The translations under genes were made by a program, and so were the position numbers. Positions 11,480 through 22,440 of a stretch of DNA of 64,000 nucleotides are shown in pieces. The first letter of the stretch is position 1; each line of letters begins with the position of its first letter. Source of the stretch: Tretioscincus oriximinensis. Taxonomy: Eukaryota; Chordata; Lepidosauria; Squamata; Gymnophthalmidae. Location of the stretch: positions 632,578-696,577 of the forward strand of contig JAJVDF010000248.1 of assembly GCA_022410635.1 (NCBI GenBank). The letters are read 5' to 3'. Under the pieces are notes generated by a model. That model was not told where the DNA came from. It was given only the letters and a program-made list of their open reading frames with translations, and ran no database searches.

Positions 11480-12340
11480 AACAGATGCACTACACTTTGT
11501 GAGTCTTCATGTGTAATGTATTATTATCTAACTGTTTGACTGCAAACATGCTTTAGCTTATTTAAAGTCAAAGCCATTGAACTTAGAGGTGCTTGAATTG
11601 AAAAGCAAACGTGCAGTGATGGCAGCAGGAATGGAGGAGGAATGAAACTGTAGATCTAAAATTCGTAGGATTCGCACTTCCCATTGATGTGCAATGTGCA
11701 GGCATTTTTGCTCTCATTTGCATACATTAAAGTCTGCAATTATAAAGCAATCCTTTACCAGCAAGTTCAAAATGCAAATATTGGCTCTTGGCTGAGGTGG
11801 AGATTGGTTTATGCAAGTGAATTGCAATTTAAAAGAGGTTACTCTGTTCGTAGTGATTTCCTTAAATTAATGTAATTATTATCTGGCTAATTAGCTGGCA
11901 GAGTGACTTGTTCTGTTACTCATTAACTGTGGACATTCTTTGAGGATCCTGAGGAATAAATAGAAGTCCATCTCTATAATGCAAAACTACTGATTAAGCA
12001 GACCACGAAAAGAGCAGTCTTTCTTTCTTTTTACAGCCAAAAAAATAGTTGCAACGGAGAAAAATTCTCAAAATACATATTTAGTATCACCTCTAACTCT
12101 AACAGTGGTGAAAAGGTAATTAATTCAATTCCCTNCTGTTGCAGGATTGTTTTTCAATCCAGGGCTGGTGGCCAGGGAGTACCAATATGAGTGTAGGTTT
12201 GGGGTTTAACTCTTAGGAACAAGGCCATATTTTATGTGTCTGAAACCCTGTGCAGACAATTATTTTATACGCCACTCCTTCAAAGAAGCATCCAATTTAG
12301 TCAGTCAAAAGATTTCATCTCCTTTATGAAATCAGGCTTT
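11480..12340. other. Repeat-poor AT-rich block, possible conserved non-coding element
   Basis: No repeat family recognised. Around 11865-11940 it holds clustered homeodomain-type words (taattatt, ctaatt, cattaac) in a non-repetitive context. Conservation cannot be judged from one sequence. Confidence 0.25.
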
Positions 12341-12355
12341 ATGAAATTGGAGCGC

Positions 12356-12600
12356 CTTCAGGAGTCAGCCCTGGTTGGCAGAGCCTCCTAGTGGTATGGT
12401 CGCAATTTTAAAATTAATATATATATTTTAAAATTTAAAAAATATATAATTTAAAATTGCTGGGCGGGTGCCTTCAGGAGCCAGTTCTAGTTGCTAGAGC
12501 TTCTTTGAAATTCTAACATGATTTTCTTCAAAAAATAATTTATTTTTTTCATGGCTGGGAGGTTGTCTTCAGGAGCCAACCCTGGTTGCCAGTGCCTCCT
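12356..12600. repeat. Three-unit tandem repeat of about 90-115 bp
   Basis: The segment cttcaggag-cag-cctggtt-gc-gagcctcct occurs at 12356, 12470 and 12565, separated by AT-rich spacers of unequal length. The first spacer (12402-12460) is itself an AT palindrome. The array abuts the (TTTG/TTTA)n start of the next L2-like element. Confidence 0.75.
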
Positions 12601-13185
12601 ATTTGTTTGTTTGTTTATTTATTTATTTATTTATTTATTTTATTTGCACTTCTATCCTGCCAAGTACCCAGAACTCTTAGGGCAGCTGTCAGCATTAAAA
12701 ATATAACATAGTACTTGAAAGTGGGAAAGAGCTAAACTATTTCTTCAGACAAAGGTCAATCCCTTATTTGAGGGCCACCACTGCAAAGGGCTTGCCGGAT
12801 ACAACCAGGAGAACTTCCTCTGCAAATCATAATGCATGAGCAGGTATGGGATAAGATGTTCCTTTATATATTGGTGGAGACATGTCTTTTAGTGCCTTGT
12901 AAGCGAAGGTTAAGGTCCTGAATTGCGCTCGGTAGCAAATTGATATCCAGTGCAGATATTTTGAGATGTTTCAATCATTCCAGACAGTAATCTAGTTGCT
13001 ATGTTCAGAACCAGATGCATTTTTAAGAAATGCATACAGAGTGTATTATAATAGTCTGATCTTGAAGTTAACAGAGCACAGATTACTATGCCCAGATTGC
13101 TCCTGCCAGAAGTGATGTAACAGGAAGAAAATGCCCATGGCCAGTATCTAGTAGTACTGATTAGGTAGTACTGCTGACCCATCCC
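12600..13185 (-). repeat. L2-like LINE, 3' portion with RT relic
   Basis: An inverted (TAAA)n tail at 12600-12650 is followed by gcacttctatcctgcc-agta and cagacaaaggtc. At 12910-13182 the minus strand encodes a relic that reads CALLTSRSDYYNTLCMHF, then LVLNIATRLLSG, matching the L2-type LTSRLDYCNALY...LQLVQNAAARLLSG segment. Of the copies here it preserves the most of the 3' half. Confidence 0.7.
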
Positions 13186-13339
13186 AAACTAATCCAAATT
13201 GAAACCATTTTGCATTTACTTGGGATAGGTAAGGCACATATATAGGACAACAGACACACATCCCCAATGGCTCAGCTAAGGTATATATAAAATTAAGATT
13301 TAGCTGTGAGGAAAAAGAGCGGAAACAATGGGAAGAGAA

Positions 13340-13660
13340 ACAGATGCCTCTTTTAATTCAGAGGGTCTGGAATACCCTGACCTTGGTTGTAAGCACACAA
13401 GGTTTTCCTACCGCAATGGTTGTAACATCATGATGTCTCCACCCATTATGAGTTTCCATAATGCACCCAAAATAAAATGTCTTTTGCCCCACAAAATTCT
13501 TCAGCTGATGTTTTGCGAAATTGCCATGCCTGCAGTCAGAGAGATGAGAGGCCTTCCTGTGTACTGTTCCTTAATGGAATTACTCCAGGAAGAATTACTG
13601 GCTGAGCATGCTCAGTATTTACTTCCTGGTTAGTTGTCTTGTTGACTTCACATGGATTTA
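13340..13660 (+). repeat. Interspersed repeat family R2, direct copy
   Basis: Matches the reverse complement of 5690-6140 over its whole length. The 101-codon open frame within it (13328-13633) is not conserved in the other copy, so it is treated as non-coding. Confidence 0.6.
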
Positions 13661-13957
13661 GAGGTATGTGTGTTGGCTGAATTCTGCATTTTTTTCTCAC
13701 ATTGCGGATTTTAATCTCCGATGTGCCTGCAGCCTTTATTCACCCAGATCACAGAAAAGTATGGAATGAATTAGCATTGTCTGCTTCAATTAGCCCATGT
13801 CATGGCTGAGAAGCTTGTGTGAAATCACAGCCCCCTCTCCCATGTTTCCAAGTTAGGAATACAAATTCCTAACTTTAAAACCTCTACAGTAAAGTTATTT
13901 TGGCAACATACCATGGTGTACCATTGCAATACATCCTTCAGTGGGCCCAAATATATA

Positions 13958-14035
13958 TACTACTCAAAACAATTAAGGGAGCACTTTAACATAACAGTGT
14001 ATGTTAAAGTGTCCCCTTAATTGTTTTGAGCAGTA
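13958..14035. mobile_element. 78-bp palindromic MITE
   Basis: Two 36-bp arms (tactactcaaaacaattaag... and its complement) pair with three mismatches around a 6-base loop, acagtg. The ends lie in TA-rich sequence (tatatata before, tagaa after), as expected for a TA-targeting Tc1/mariner-type derivative with nearly all internal sequence lost. Confidence 0.75.
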
Positions 14036-14370
14036 TAGAAGTGATTAAATGAGTAAACCAGCAATCAAAATTAAGAACTATCTTGATCAAAAACCTGCTC
14101 TGTCCAGTGCATATAGAGCAGGCAAACCAGGGCTACATAGGGCTACATAGATCCAAACTAACTTGGAGAACTATGCAGCCTACAAGCACCTTGCACAAAT
14201 CTTTATTCTATATTAAGACTCTATGCAAAATGATCCTAAGATTCCTATACCCAGCAAGAAGTTGAATTAAACAACCCTGAATTTCAGCCCTGCCATTTCA
14301 AGTCAACTCCACTGGGGTTGGCATGGAATACTCCAGTTGAATGATGATATTTAAAATACAAGATTCTCTG

Positions 14371-14646
14371 CCAGCTAAGACCCTCAGTCAGCTAGGTGAT
14401 GATCTGAGAGATTGGGTTTTGAGGCCCTGTGTCAGACATGGAGAGGGGTTAGCTCCTTCTACCAGCCTGCAGCTTTAGTCAACCCAGCTATTCAAAATAA
14501 AGAACTGCAAGAATTTGCAACAGACTGCGACTAGATAGCATGGGAAGACAGAATGTAAGCTTTCAGACGGAAAATAACCTTATAATTTGCTTTGAGTCCC
14601 TTCAGGTGAGAAAAGCAGGGTATAATAACCCAGATCTTCATCTTCA
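14371..14646 (+). mobile_element. tRNA-derived SINE, diverged
   Basis: Contains gagattgggttttgaggccc (B box), ctttagtcaacccagctatt, tttgctttgagtcccttcag and gagaaaagcagggtataa, ending in ttcatcttca. A short internal deletion removes part of the body. Confidence 0.75.
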
Positions 14647-14649
14647 ATT

Positions 14650-16560
14650 GCAATTTTATTATAATCCATAATAAAATTTAGCATAATAGAGCAAAATTGA
14701 AAAACAAAACAAGCAGCAATAACAAAAGATGAAAATGCTTGGCTGTTCCCTCTCATTCAGTTAATAGGCAAGTGATGTAAGGATTTTCCTCTGTTTTGTT
14801 TTTTTGGCTCAGCAAAAATTCCCAGTCATTGGCAAAAGAAGAAAAAGAGAGATTGAGAGATTTATGCCAGACAATCTGTTCCTTGATAAAGAACTTTGAC
14901 ATATCACATCACAGAGTACACCTCAAGCAGAAAATTGTTGATAGTCCAAGAGTTCAGTGGAAGAAATGATCTGTGGGAAACATACTAACACAAAATGGCT
15001 TTTGTAACATCTTGCTGGCTTCTGCTGATGAGTGGTTCTGAGACTTTCTTCTTATATCCCCAAATCCCGTGTGGCTGTTATAGCTTTGAAGGCTTGGCTC
15101 AGTATAAGGCAAACACAGAATTCTCCCTAGTTTCGATGGCATGGTGATTCTGTCATTTGTAAGCCTTCTGCATCCCCTAAATTTAAGGCGATACTTCTTT
15201 GCACCATTGACCGGTAAGAAGTATTCATTTTATATCCTATTTGTTGGTATGTATACTGTAAGGCCAACTGGTTTCCATCGAGAGTAATGGAAACATGCTT
15301 CACTTAAGGTATTTTTACCAGATAATGGAGACACAGCCTTAATCTCATAAACATCTTCTTTTGCCTGAGTAACTGTTTCCTTTTATGCAGTCCAAGGGAG
15401 GATTGCTATCTCCTCAATCAGGGACAGGCACTCCATATCTAAACCCCATAGTAAGTTTAAGATTCATTGTCAGCTGAGATACTGTATGGCTTTATTTCAA
15501 GTAGAGCTACCAGAATAAAACAGGACAGAAATGCTGCATCATTAATGACTCTGCCAAAGAGGGAAATTTAGTAAATGTCTATAACATCACCTATAATTCC
15601 CTCTTTGACATATCCATTAAAGCTCTTGCCTGCTTCAACCACCCACCTACCCCGCTAACCCAACTTTTAAGCAAATTAGGTTTACGCAGCTTCAGTAAAA
15701 CTCATTTTACCTGTTGATACCCTAAGCAGTATTAACCATTCCTGTTTTACTTTAATGCATTTCCCCACTATCAAGAAAAGATCAAAGTCCTCTTCTTGGT
15801 TTTTGAAAAATGAATGAAAGTGAGAACAGAGTTTCATTTTAATGTGCTTTTACTTTAAGAAAAGAATTGACAGGGAATGGAATTTTCATATTAAATGGAA
15901 TTTTCATATTAATATAATTCTTTTTACCCTGATGCCTTTTAAACATGATAGATTTATTGGTAACATTCCAAAATAGCTGTTGGTTTCATTTTGGGTTTCC
16001 ACCCCACCAGCACCAAATATTTTCCTTTTCATTGATTGCTTTAAATAAATACCGTTCGTACCTTTCCTGACAGAAAATGCCATTACCTTACTCCCAACTT
16101 TTAAAATGAGCATTGATTAAAAAAAAGGCACCATAGGTGTTTATTACAAAATAATTTACAATGTTTACTTATTGATTTACTGTCCTATCAACTTTCTGTC
16201 TAATGCATAATTCACCAAACAAATTTCCTTTCCCTGTGCCTAAATCCACATAGTTACACACCTTTTTAAGAAAAACACTGGACATTATTCTGGATTGAAT
16301 TCTGGAATAAGAATCAGTTGTCTGCATGGTAATGCAGATTACAGCAGTCCAGAAACCAAACTTGTCATAGTCTCCCACAGGGCAGGGAAACAACAGAGCC
16401 GTGCGGTATGCCCACCAAGCTAATGCAGGTAGTGCAGATTTTTTTTTAAAAAAAAATACCTGGTTTTAAGTAGGTTTCCTTTTGCATAAAAACAGGGATT
16501 GCAATCCTGAGGGTTGCTTCTGGAGCAGTGACAAGGAAATTTAAACTTCTGTCAGAAGGC
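14650..16560. other. Unrecognised sequence
   Basis: No gene, RNA or known repeat identified. Short open frames at 14954-15142, 15904-16113 and 16169-16393 (minus) show no family motif or convincing splice flanks. Confidence 0.35.
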
Positions 16561-16568
16561 AGCAGAAG

Positions 16569-17748
16569 TAGGGTTGCCATATTTTGGCAGCCCAAAACCG
16601 GGACAGGGGTGGGGTGGGGGTGCGTGCATGCGCGTGCACATACACGGACGCTTGTAGTGAGACAGGCAGAACCTCTCTTCTGCCTGTCTCACTACAAGCG
16701 TCCATGTGTGTGTGCGTAGCTGCTCCAATGCTAGAGGCGGGGTTTCGCGCCTGCTGTTAGGCAAAGCACGCCAACTCGCCTCCAGCGGAGGAAAAACACC
16801 TGAGTTTTTGACAGGAGAACAGAGCTCTCCTCCTGTCACAAACCCAGGCGTTTTGCTCTACTGGAGGCGAGTTGGCGCACTTTGCCTGACAGCAGGCGCG
16901 AAACCCCGCCTCCAGCATTGGAGCAGCTATGGCACACTCTGAGGTTCCTTCCAGGACCCCGCAAAGCATTGCTTGGGCTGCAGCCGTCAGCTCTGACGGC
17001 TCCTTTGGCTTTAAAATGCAGGATTTTTATATTCCCTGATGCAGCATTGGGGAATGTAAAAATCTGGGATTTTATCTTAAAACCCGGAGGGGACTATATT
17101 TTAGTCCCCCAAACCTAGGGTTGTCATACGTCCCAGTAAACTGGGACAAACCCGGTTTTGGGGACTAAAATATAGTCCCCTCCGGGTTTTAAGGCAAAAT
17201 CCTGGCTTTTTACATTCCCCGATGCTGCATCANGGAATGTAAAAAGGCGGGATTTTAAAGGAAAAGCAGCCTTCAGATCTCACGGCTGCAGCCCAGCAAT
17301 GCTTTCCAGAGTCCTGGGAGGACCCTCGGAGCGCGCCNTAGCTGCTCCTTTGCTGGAGGCGGGGTTTTGCCCTGCTCTCGCCGCCAACTCGCCTCTAGCA
17401 GAGGAGAAACGCCTGGGTTTGTGACAGGAGGAGAGCTCTGTTCTCCTGTCACAAACGCAGTCGTTTTTGCTCCGCTGCTGCAGGCAAGGTGGCGGCCTGC
17501 TTGCCAGATCAGGGCAAAACCCCGCCTCCGGCAAAGGAGTAGGTACGTGTGCANGCGTGTGCACACACGGACGCTTGTGGTGAGACAGGCAGAAGAGGTT
17601 TTGCCTGTCTTGCTACAAGTGTCCGTATGTGCGCATGCGCGCGCGTGCACGTGCACTCCCCACCCCGTCCTGGTTTTGGGTTGCCAGAATATGGCAACCC
17701 TACCCAAACCGAAATTGTCCCGCCTTCCTGGGACGGATGGCAACCCTA
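16569..17748. mobile_element. Compound GC-rich foldback DNA transposon
   Basis: A left arm (16569-17113) and a right arm (17147-17702) are inverted copies of one roughly 550-bp unit; both outer tips read tagggttgccatat. Each arm contains its own palindromes: 16648-16706 and 17568-17625 (cggacgcttgt-gtgagacag), and a 210-bp palindrome (16717-16929, 17339-17545) centred on agagctct. A further terminal repeat, tagggttg-cat-cgtccca, occurs at 17116 and inverted at 17748. It is strikingly CpG-rich against AT-rich flanks. The many short open frames here are by-products. It most resembles a non-autonomous hAT or similar transposon, with one copy dimerised or inserted into another; the family is not identified. 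Confidence 0.8.
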
Positions 17749-18006
17749 AGCTGCATTTGTGAGGTTTTTGGAGCGGAATCTGCTTAGACGCCACATGCAG
17801 AGTAAACAGGAAATGTGTGTGACCAGTGCAGAGCCATACAGCTTTCAGGCTTATTTTTTCCCTAATGAGAATGCAGCTTTTAAAAAAAGCTGACCATGTA
17901 TTAAAATATGTTGAGAGTAGTAAAGAAATGAAGAATTTCTATCTTAGCTGACCAATTCAAGTTGCACACCTATACGTATATTCCTACATAGTCTACTAAA
18001 TAAATT

Positions 18007-18135
18007 TATTTCTGAGAAATAACCGTGTTAGTCCAGTAGAAATTCCAGCAAAGGGGCTAGTAACACGTGTCTACGAAAGCTTATGCCACCCACATTTCTC
18101 CTGTTAATCTCAAAGTGCTACTAGCCCTTTTAGAA
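18007..18135 (-). repeat. Copy of the 11.3-kb foldback family
   Basis: Shares tctgagaaataaccgtgtta, gtcca-tagaaa-tccagcaaa, cgtgtctacgaaagcttatg and ccacccac with 11281-11470. Present as a single, non-palindromic copy. Confidence 0.75.
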
Positions 18136-18694
18136 ACCAACCTGTGAATAATCATTCTTTTGNAAAATGGGGTATCCTAGATGGGAAATATTTCATGATT
18201 TCAGAGTACAAAAATAGGAAAGAACAGACAAAATGTAGTAAGATTATTATTTTTTTGGCTAGGATGCCTCATAGCGCAGAGGGAAAACATGAATTATTCA
18301 CATTTTTAAAAAATCTGGAACAATCATTTTCTATTATTCAAAATGCCACAAATAGAGAATATCACAAATAGTGAGGTAGCTGGAAAACATTTTCTACTGA
18401 CCCCCATGCATTTAAAATGAAAAACAAAGCAAAGTAGAAAACTGCTGCTTTCGAGTGCAAAGCTTATGAATATAGCCAGCATTTTGAGTCACATGTAGCA
18501 GAGGATGGGTAGAAACTTGCACATGAATATTAGAAACATAGTTCAGGATCAATTACTGCATTACTTTAAAAAAGAAACAAGTTCACAGAAATAATGAGCC
18601 TCTCATAATTGTATATTTTTCCAGGCATAATGTTTAATATATTCAGTTGCATTTAAAAATACAATTTTGCACATTTATTGCTGTTTATCAAGTA

Positions 18695-19039
18695 CAGTGG
18701 TACCTCGGTTCTCGAACACAATTCGTTCCGGCAGGACGGTCGAGAACCAATTTGTTCGAGAACCGAAGCAAGGCGCGCCGGGCCGAAAAAAACGCACACT
18801 GATGACGTCAGCAAGGCGCGCCAGGCCGAAAAAACGCACTCTGATGATCTCAGCAAGGCGCACCTGGCCGAAAAAACGCACTCTGATGACGTCAGCAAGG
18901 CGCGCCTGGCCGAAAGAACGCCGAAGGAAGTTCGAGTTCCAAATCGGTGTTCGGATTCCAGGACAAAAGTTTCTGGAATNTGCNGGTCGAACACCGATTT
19001 GGTCGACTTTCAAGGCGTTCGAGAACCGAGGTACCACTG
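18695..19039. mobile_element. Complete mariner/Tigger-type MITE with internal tandem repeats
   Basis: Terminal inverted repeats cagtggtacctcggttctcg / its complement are perfect for 24 bases and are flanked by a TA duplication (18693-18694, 19040-19041), the hallmark of the Tc1/mariner/pogo superfamily. Inside are four 42-43-bp tandem units starting gcaaggcgc at 18768, 18811, 18853 and 18895; two end in the palindrome tgacgtca. A further inverted pair, aatcggtgttcg / cgaacaccgattt, lies near the right end. No transposase is present; it would depend on an autonomous relative. Confidence 0.9.
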
Positions 19040-19471
19040 TACTTTGTAAGCTAAAATACATTCTGAGTTTTCTTAACTGAAATATGTTTGCTTGGGTACT
19101 TTACATATTCTATCCAAAATCTTAAAATACTGTATTATTTATTTACACACAAAATACATATATATACATGATCGTGGGGAGCAGGTAACTTGTATGGCAT
19201 CAGTGTGTCCAGCAGTGCAGTCTGAAAACATCTTGGTTGGCATCTGAGTGGTGTATTTTTCTAATATTGCCCTCATTCATTCTGCAGACTATATTGTGCC
19301 TTGTAAAAAATGCAAGTGGATTTATTTTCTCCCTTGGCTTTCACATAGGTCAATTTCCCATTTAAGTCAACCCATTGCTATTTAATACATATTTGTTTTT
19401 CCCCATTGATTCTCTGGAAAGCCAACTCTCNATTTGAGTCAAAACAATTGTCAGCCTGATAGTAGTAATAG

Positions 19472-19768
19472 TACAACAACAACAACCATAACAACAACCT
19501 TNTCACCTGAACAGACTCAAAGCAGCTTGCAAGGTAATTTTTTGCCTGAAGACTTACATTCTATCTTCCCTACCATGCTGTGGTGGTTCCCATTTATCTA
19601 GTCACAGTCTGTTACATGTTCTTACAATTCTTACTTTTGAATAGCTGGGTTGGCTAGAGCTGCATGCTAGTAGAAGGTACTCGCCCTTTTCCACATCTAA
19701 CACAGGACCTCAAAATCTAATCTCTCATATGAAAGACCGGCACTTAGCCAACTGAACCATTTGGGATT
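19472..19768 (-). mobile_element. tRNA-derived SINE, inverted
   Basis: Reads in reverse: an (aac)n tail, then cagactcaaagcagcttgca, ttgaatagctgggttggcta and gagctgcatgctagtagaag, ending at the tRNA head (aactgaaccattt). Nearly complete. Confidence 0.8.
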
Positions 19769-19811
19769 GGTCAACACAATGCCAATAAATTCTTCACTTA
19801 TCAACCTAAGA

Positions 19812-19902
19812 GATTTGAAAGCTGACATTCTATCTTCCCCACCATCTTGCTTTCAAATAGCTGGGTTGGCTAGAGCTACAGAGACTAGCTCCACTAGTGA
19901 AG
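19812..19902 (-). repeat. tRNA-SINE body fragment
   Basis: About 90 bases, ctgacattctatcttcccca through gctgggttggctagagctac, match the SINE body. It lacks both head and tail. Confidence 0.65.
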
Positions 19903-20239
19903 AATTTGACAGACAGGAATCTTTACAGAGTTTATGACACAAATTATTTGTTAATTTATATTGCTTTAATTTATTCTTTTAGCTCATGGGTGAAATTCTA
20001 ACCATATGGGAAAGTTGAGCAGGGGTTCTGTGCCAATCTTGTGATTAATTTGAGCTCTATTTCTTTGATTCTATCATCTTTTATTAATTGAATCTGCTGG
20101 ACCCATTTCTGACAATTACCTTGTAAATTAGGGATTTCCCCAATCTAATACTCTCTTAACCAGTATTGGTGTCTATACTTGTGTATTATAGATTCTCTAA
20201 TCATATTATTTTTTAATCTGTTGTTTATAAATCTGAGTA

Positions 20240-20636
20240 GAGAAGAGCAAGAGGAAGAGGAAGAAGAAGAAGAAGAAGAGGAAGAGGAAGAAGAAGAGGA
20301 AGAAGAACAAGAAGAACAAGAAGAAGAACAAGAACAAGAAGAAGAAGAAGAAGAAGAAGAACAAGAACAAGAACAAGAACAAGAACAAGAACAAGAACTG
20401 GATTCTTATACCACGCTTTTCTCATCTTTCAAAGGGACACAAAGCTGCTTACAAGGGTATTTTGCTCGAAAGCTGACATTCTGTCTTCCCCACCATCTTG
20501 CTTTTAAATAGCTGGGTTGGCTAGAGCTACAGGCTAGAAGAAGGTGCTCACCCACCCCCATGTCTGACACAGGGCTTCAAAACCCAATCTATCAGATGAG
20601 AGACCATTTCTTTAGCGACTGAGCCATTCATACCTG
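20240..20636 (-). mobile_element. tRNA-SINE with expanded (GAA/CAA)n tail
   Basis: The inverted SINE (20398-20636) keeps its head near 20625 (cgactgagccatt) and body (tagctgggttggctagagct). Its 3' tail has grown into a roughly 155-bp purine tract (20240-20398) of gaa, gag and caagaa units. The poly-Glu and poly-Leu frames across the tract are translations of the microsatellite and not genes. Confidence 0.85.
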
Positions 20637-20639
20637 CAA

Positions 20640-22075
20640 TCATCATCATCATCATCATCTTAATATAGGAGTAAAATGAATAAAACTTAAAATGGAAATA
20701 AAGGCATCTGGATGAAAGATTTGCTACAAAAAAAACTGCCTGGGCAGTCAGATGATCTCAGAATGTATATGTCATGAATACTTGGCAAATCTTATTAAGA
20801 ATGGTGTTTCATAATAGGGAAACAATCACATGAAAGTTTTATTCAAAGGGCATGACTAGAAGTCATTTGCCTAAAGACCTTCAGGTTTAGGTTGGTTTTA
20901 CATGACAGGGGTGTTTGTGTGATTTATTTTTGTGTGATTCTGCTCTAGATACCATATAAATATTGGCAAAGGTGGGTCATTCATTACAAGGTAATAATCT
21001 ATGGGAGACTAAGGGATCATTCATAAATAGTCCCTAGCTGCATCAAGATACCACACATGTATTCCACTAATATTGGATATTTTGTAATAAAAATAGTTCA
21101 GGTAATGCTTTGTTCCAGAATATCCAAGCATAGAGAAATAGCTAAGTANTGTAGTGTCTTTGTTCTCTGGATTTGAGTTTGCGTTTTTGAACCTGACCAC
21201 CACTAAAATTAATCATTATCTCAGTACATCTGTAGCTTCTTCTGAATCCAGTGAAAATGTGAAATAAAAAGCAATCTGATTTTCTTTTTAAGTCACGTTT
21301 ATCTGGAGTGAGTTAAACATCCTGTAAATGTCCTTTCTTTCCATGTCCAATGATACCATATCTTAGGCTAAGTGAGGTGAAATTGAAATTCTTCCATTGA
21401 AAAATTAATTAAAAGCTTATCGTGGGTGGGTTCCTCTTTTCTCTGCTCAGTGGATTCTTATACATATTCTAACATAAGTCAGTGACCTGATCTTTGAAAA
21501 TATCATATATGCTAGGGTAGTTTCACAATTTAAGCTATTAAAATAGCAAATGAAACAAAATAACACTAATCTCCAGCAACCTATTGCGGAAAAAAACATT
21601 TCCTAAATGGAATGCAAAGAATGGTTTGATATGAATAAGGGTATAGGTTAGGTATATAAGTATCAAAGATTCTGACTCAATTTGATCAAGAGGGACATGG
21701 CTGATATTTGTCAAAGTCAAGTGTTCTATGTCCTCAGTTTCCAGAATCTCCGAGACAATCACAGAGAAAGAGAAAGTAGTGTGGAAAGTGTGCAGGAAGA
21801 AAATGTTGTGGGGGGTGTAAGAGAGAAGAAGAGATATTGGCTTCAATACAACAGATTTTGTCTATGTGCATACCTTATCCCCAAGGCATGGTGGGAAAAA
21901 AACATGGAAGAAGCAAGTACTTTGACCCAGGTTTATTTGAGTTTAAATCTGGCTTTAAGACAGAGGTTGTGGTCACAGATGTCATTTAAAATCGATTTCA
22001 GTTCTGAAGAACAGGATTAAAAACCAGATGAAAAGAAAACTTCCTTTTTTCCAATTGTTAGTTCAGTTCTGTATT
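20640..22075. other. Mostly unrecognised; one foldback fragment
   Basis: Around 21037-21135 there is a worn half of the ttattccacta/tccagaatatcca foldback family seen complete at 38583 and 62465. A (cat)n run lies at 20640-20660. The 112-codon frame at 21682-22020 has no recognisable family. Confidence 0.35.
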
Positions 22076-22079
22076 GGAC

Positions 22080-22440
22080 AGAGCACAGTCCAGTTGAGTC
22101 TGACCTATATTTCATATAGTGAACAAGGGTAGAAGAAAAAGCCCTTCTTGTAGTTCCACTTCTGAGAGCAATATATGACATGGATATGCACTGCAAGTTC
22201 TTGAACAGGCTCCCAATGGAGGCATCCCAAGCATCTACTTTATATGTTTTTAGAGCCTTGTTTAAAACACAAAACTTCACCAAAATGTATGATGCTTCTC
22301 TTCTCCTGATTGCAATCTTCCCTGGTCTGNAGGACTATATTTAAGCAGGTTTGTTCTAATTCCATCTAACCATTGTTTTTATTGAGTGTAATGAACCACT
22401 ATGGAACAATTGGGTGAAGAGATTAAATAAATAAATATAA
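22080..22440 (+). repeat. L2-like LINE 3' end, direct orientation
   Basis: Order and content fit an L2-type terminal region: gaacaggctcccaatggagg, then a T-rich stretch with cattgtttttattgagtgta and the tail taaataaataaatataaata. Diverged. Confidence 0.45.

Noticed and set aside
13328..13633. 101-codon open frame
   Set aside because: Lies within repeat R2 and is not preserved in the other copy.
16600..17700. CpG island of a gene promoter
   Set aside because: High CpG is explained by the palindromic transposon itself; no gene is adjacent.
16528..17794. Several overlapping frames of 60-173 codons in the GC-rich block
   Set aside because: They arise because a CpG-rich inverted repeat has few stop codons; frames are not consistent between the two arms and resemble no transposase.
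18768..18936. CRISPR-like array
   Set aside because: The 42-bp units are directly adjacent with no unique spacers and lie inside a DNA transposon of a vertebrate genome.
18653..19080. Frames of 113-137 codons on both strands
   Set aside because: They translate the 42-bp tandem repeats of the MITE, giving repetitive peptides with no known family.
20179..20511. Poly-Glu/Gln and poly-Leu open frames on both strands
   Set aside because: They are translations of the SINE-tail GAA/CAA microsatellite.
21682..22020. 112-codon open frame
   Set aside because: Length is within chance expectation, with no motif and no splice sites that suggest an exon.
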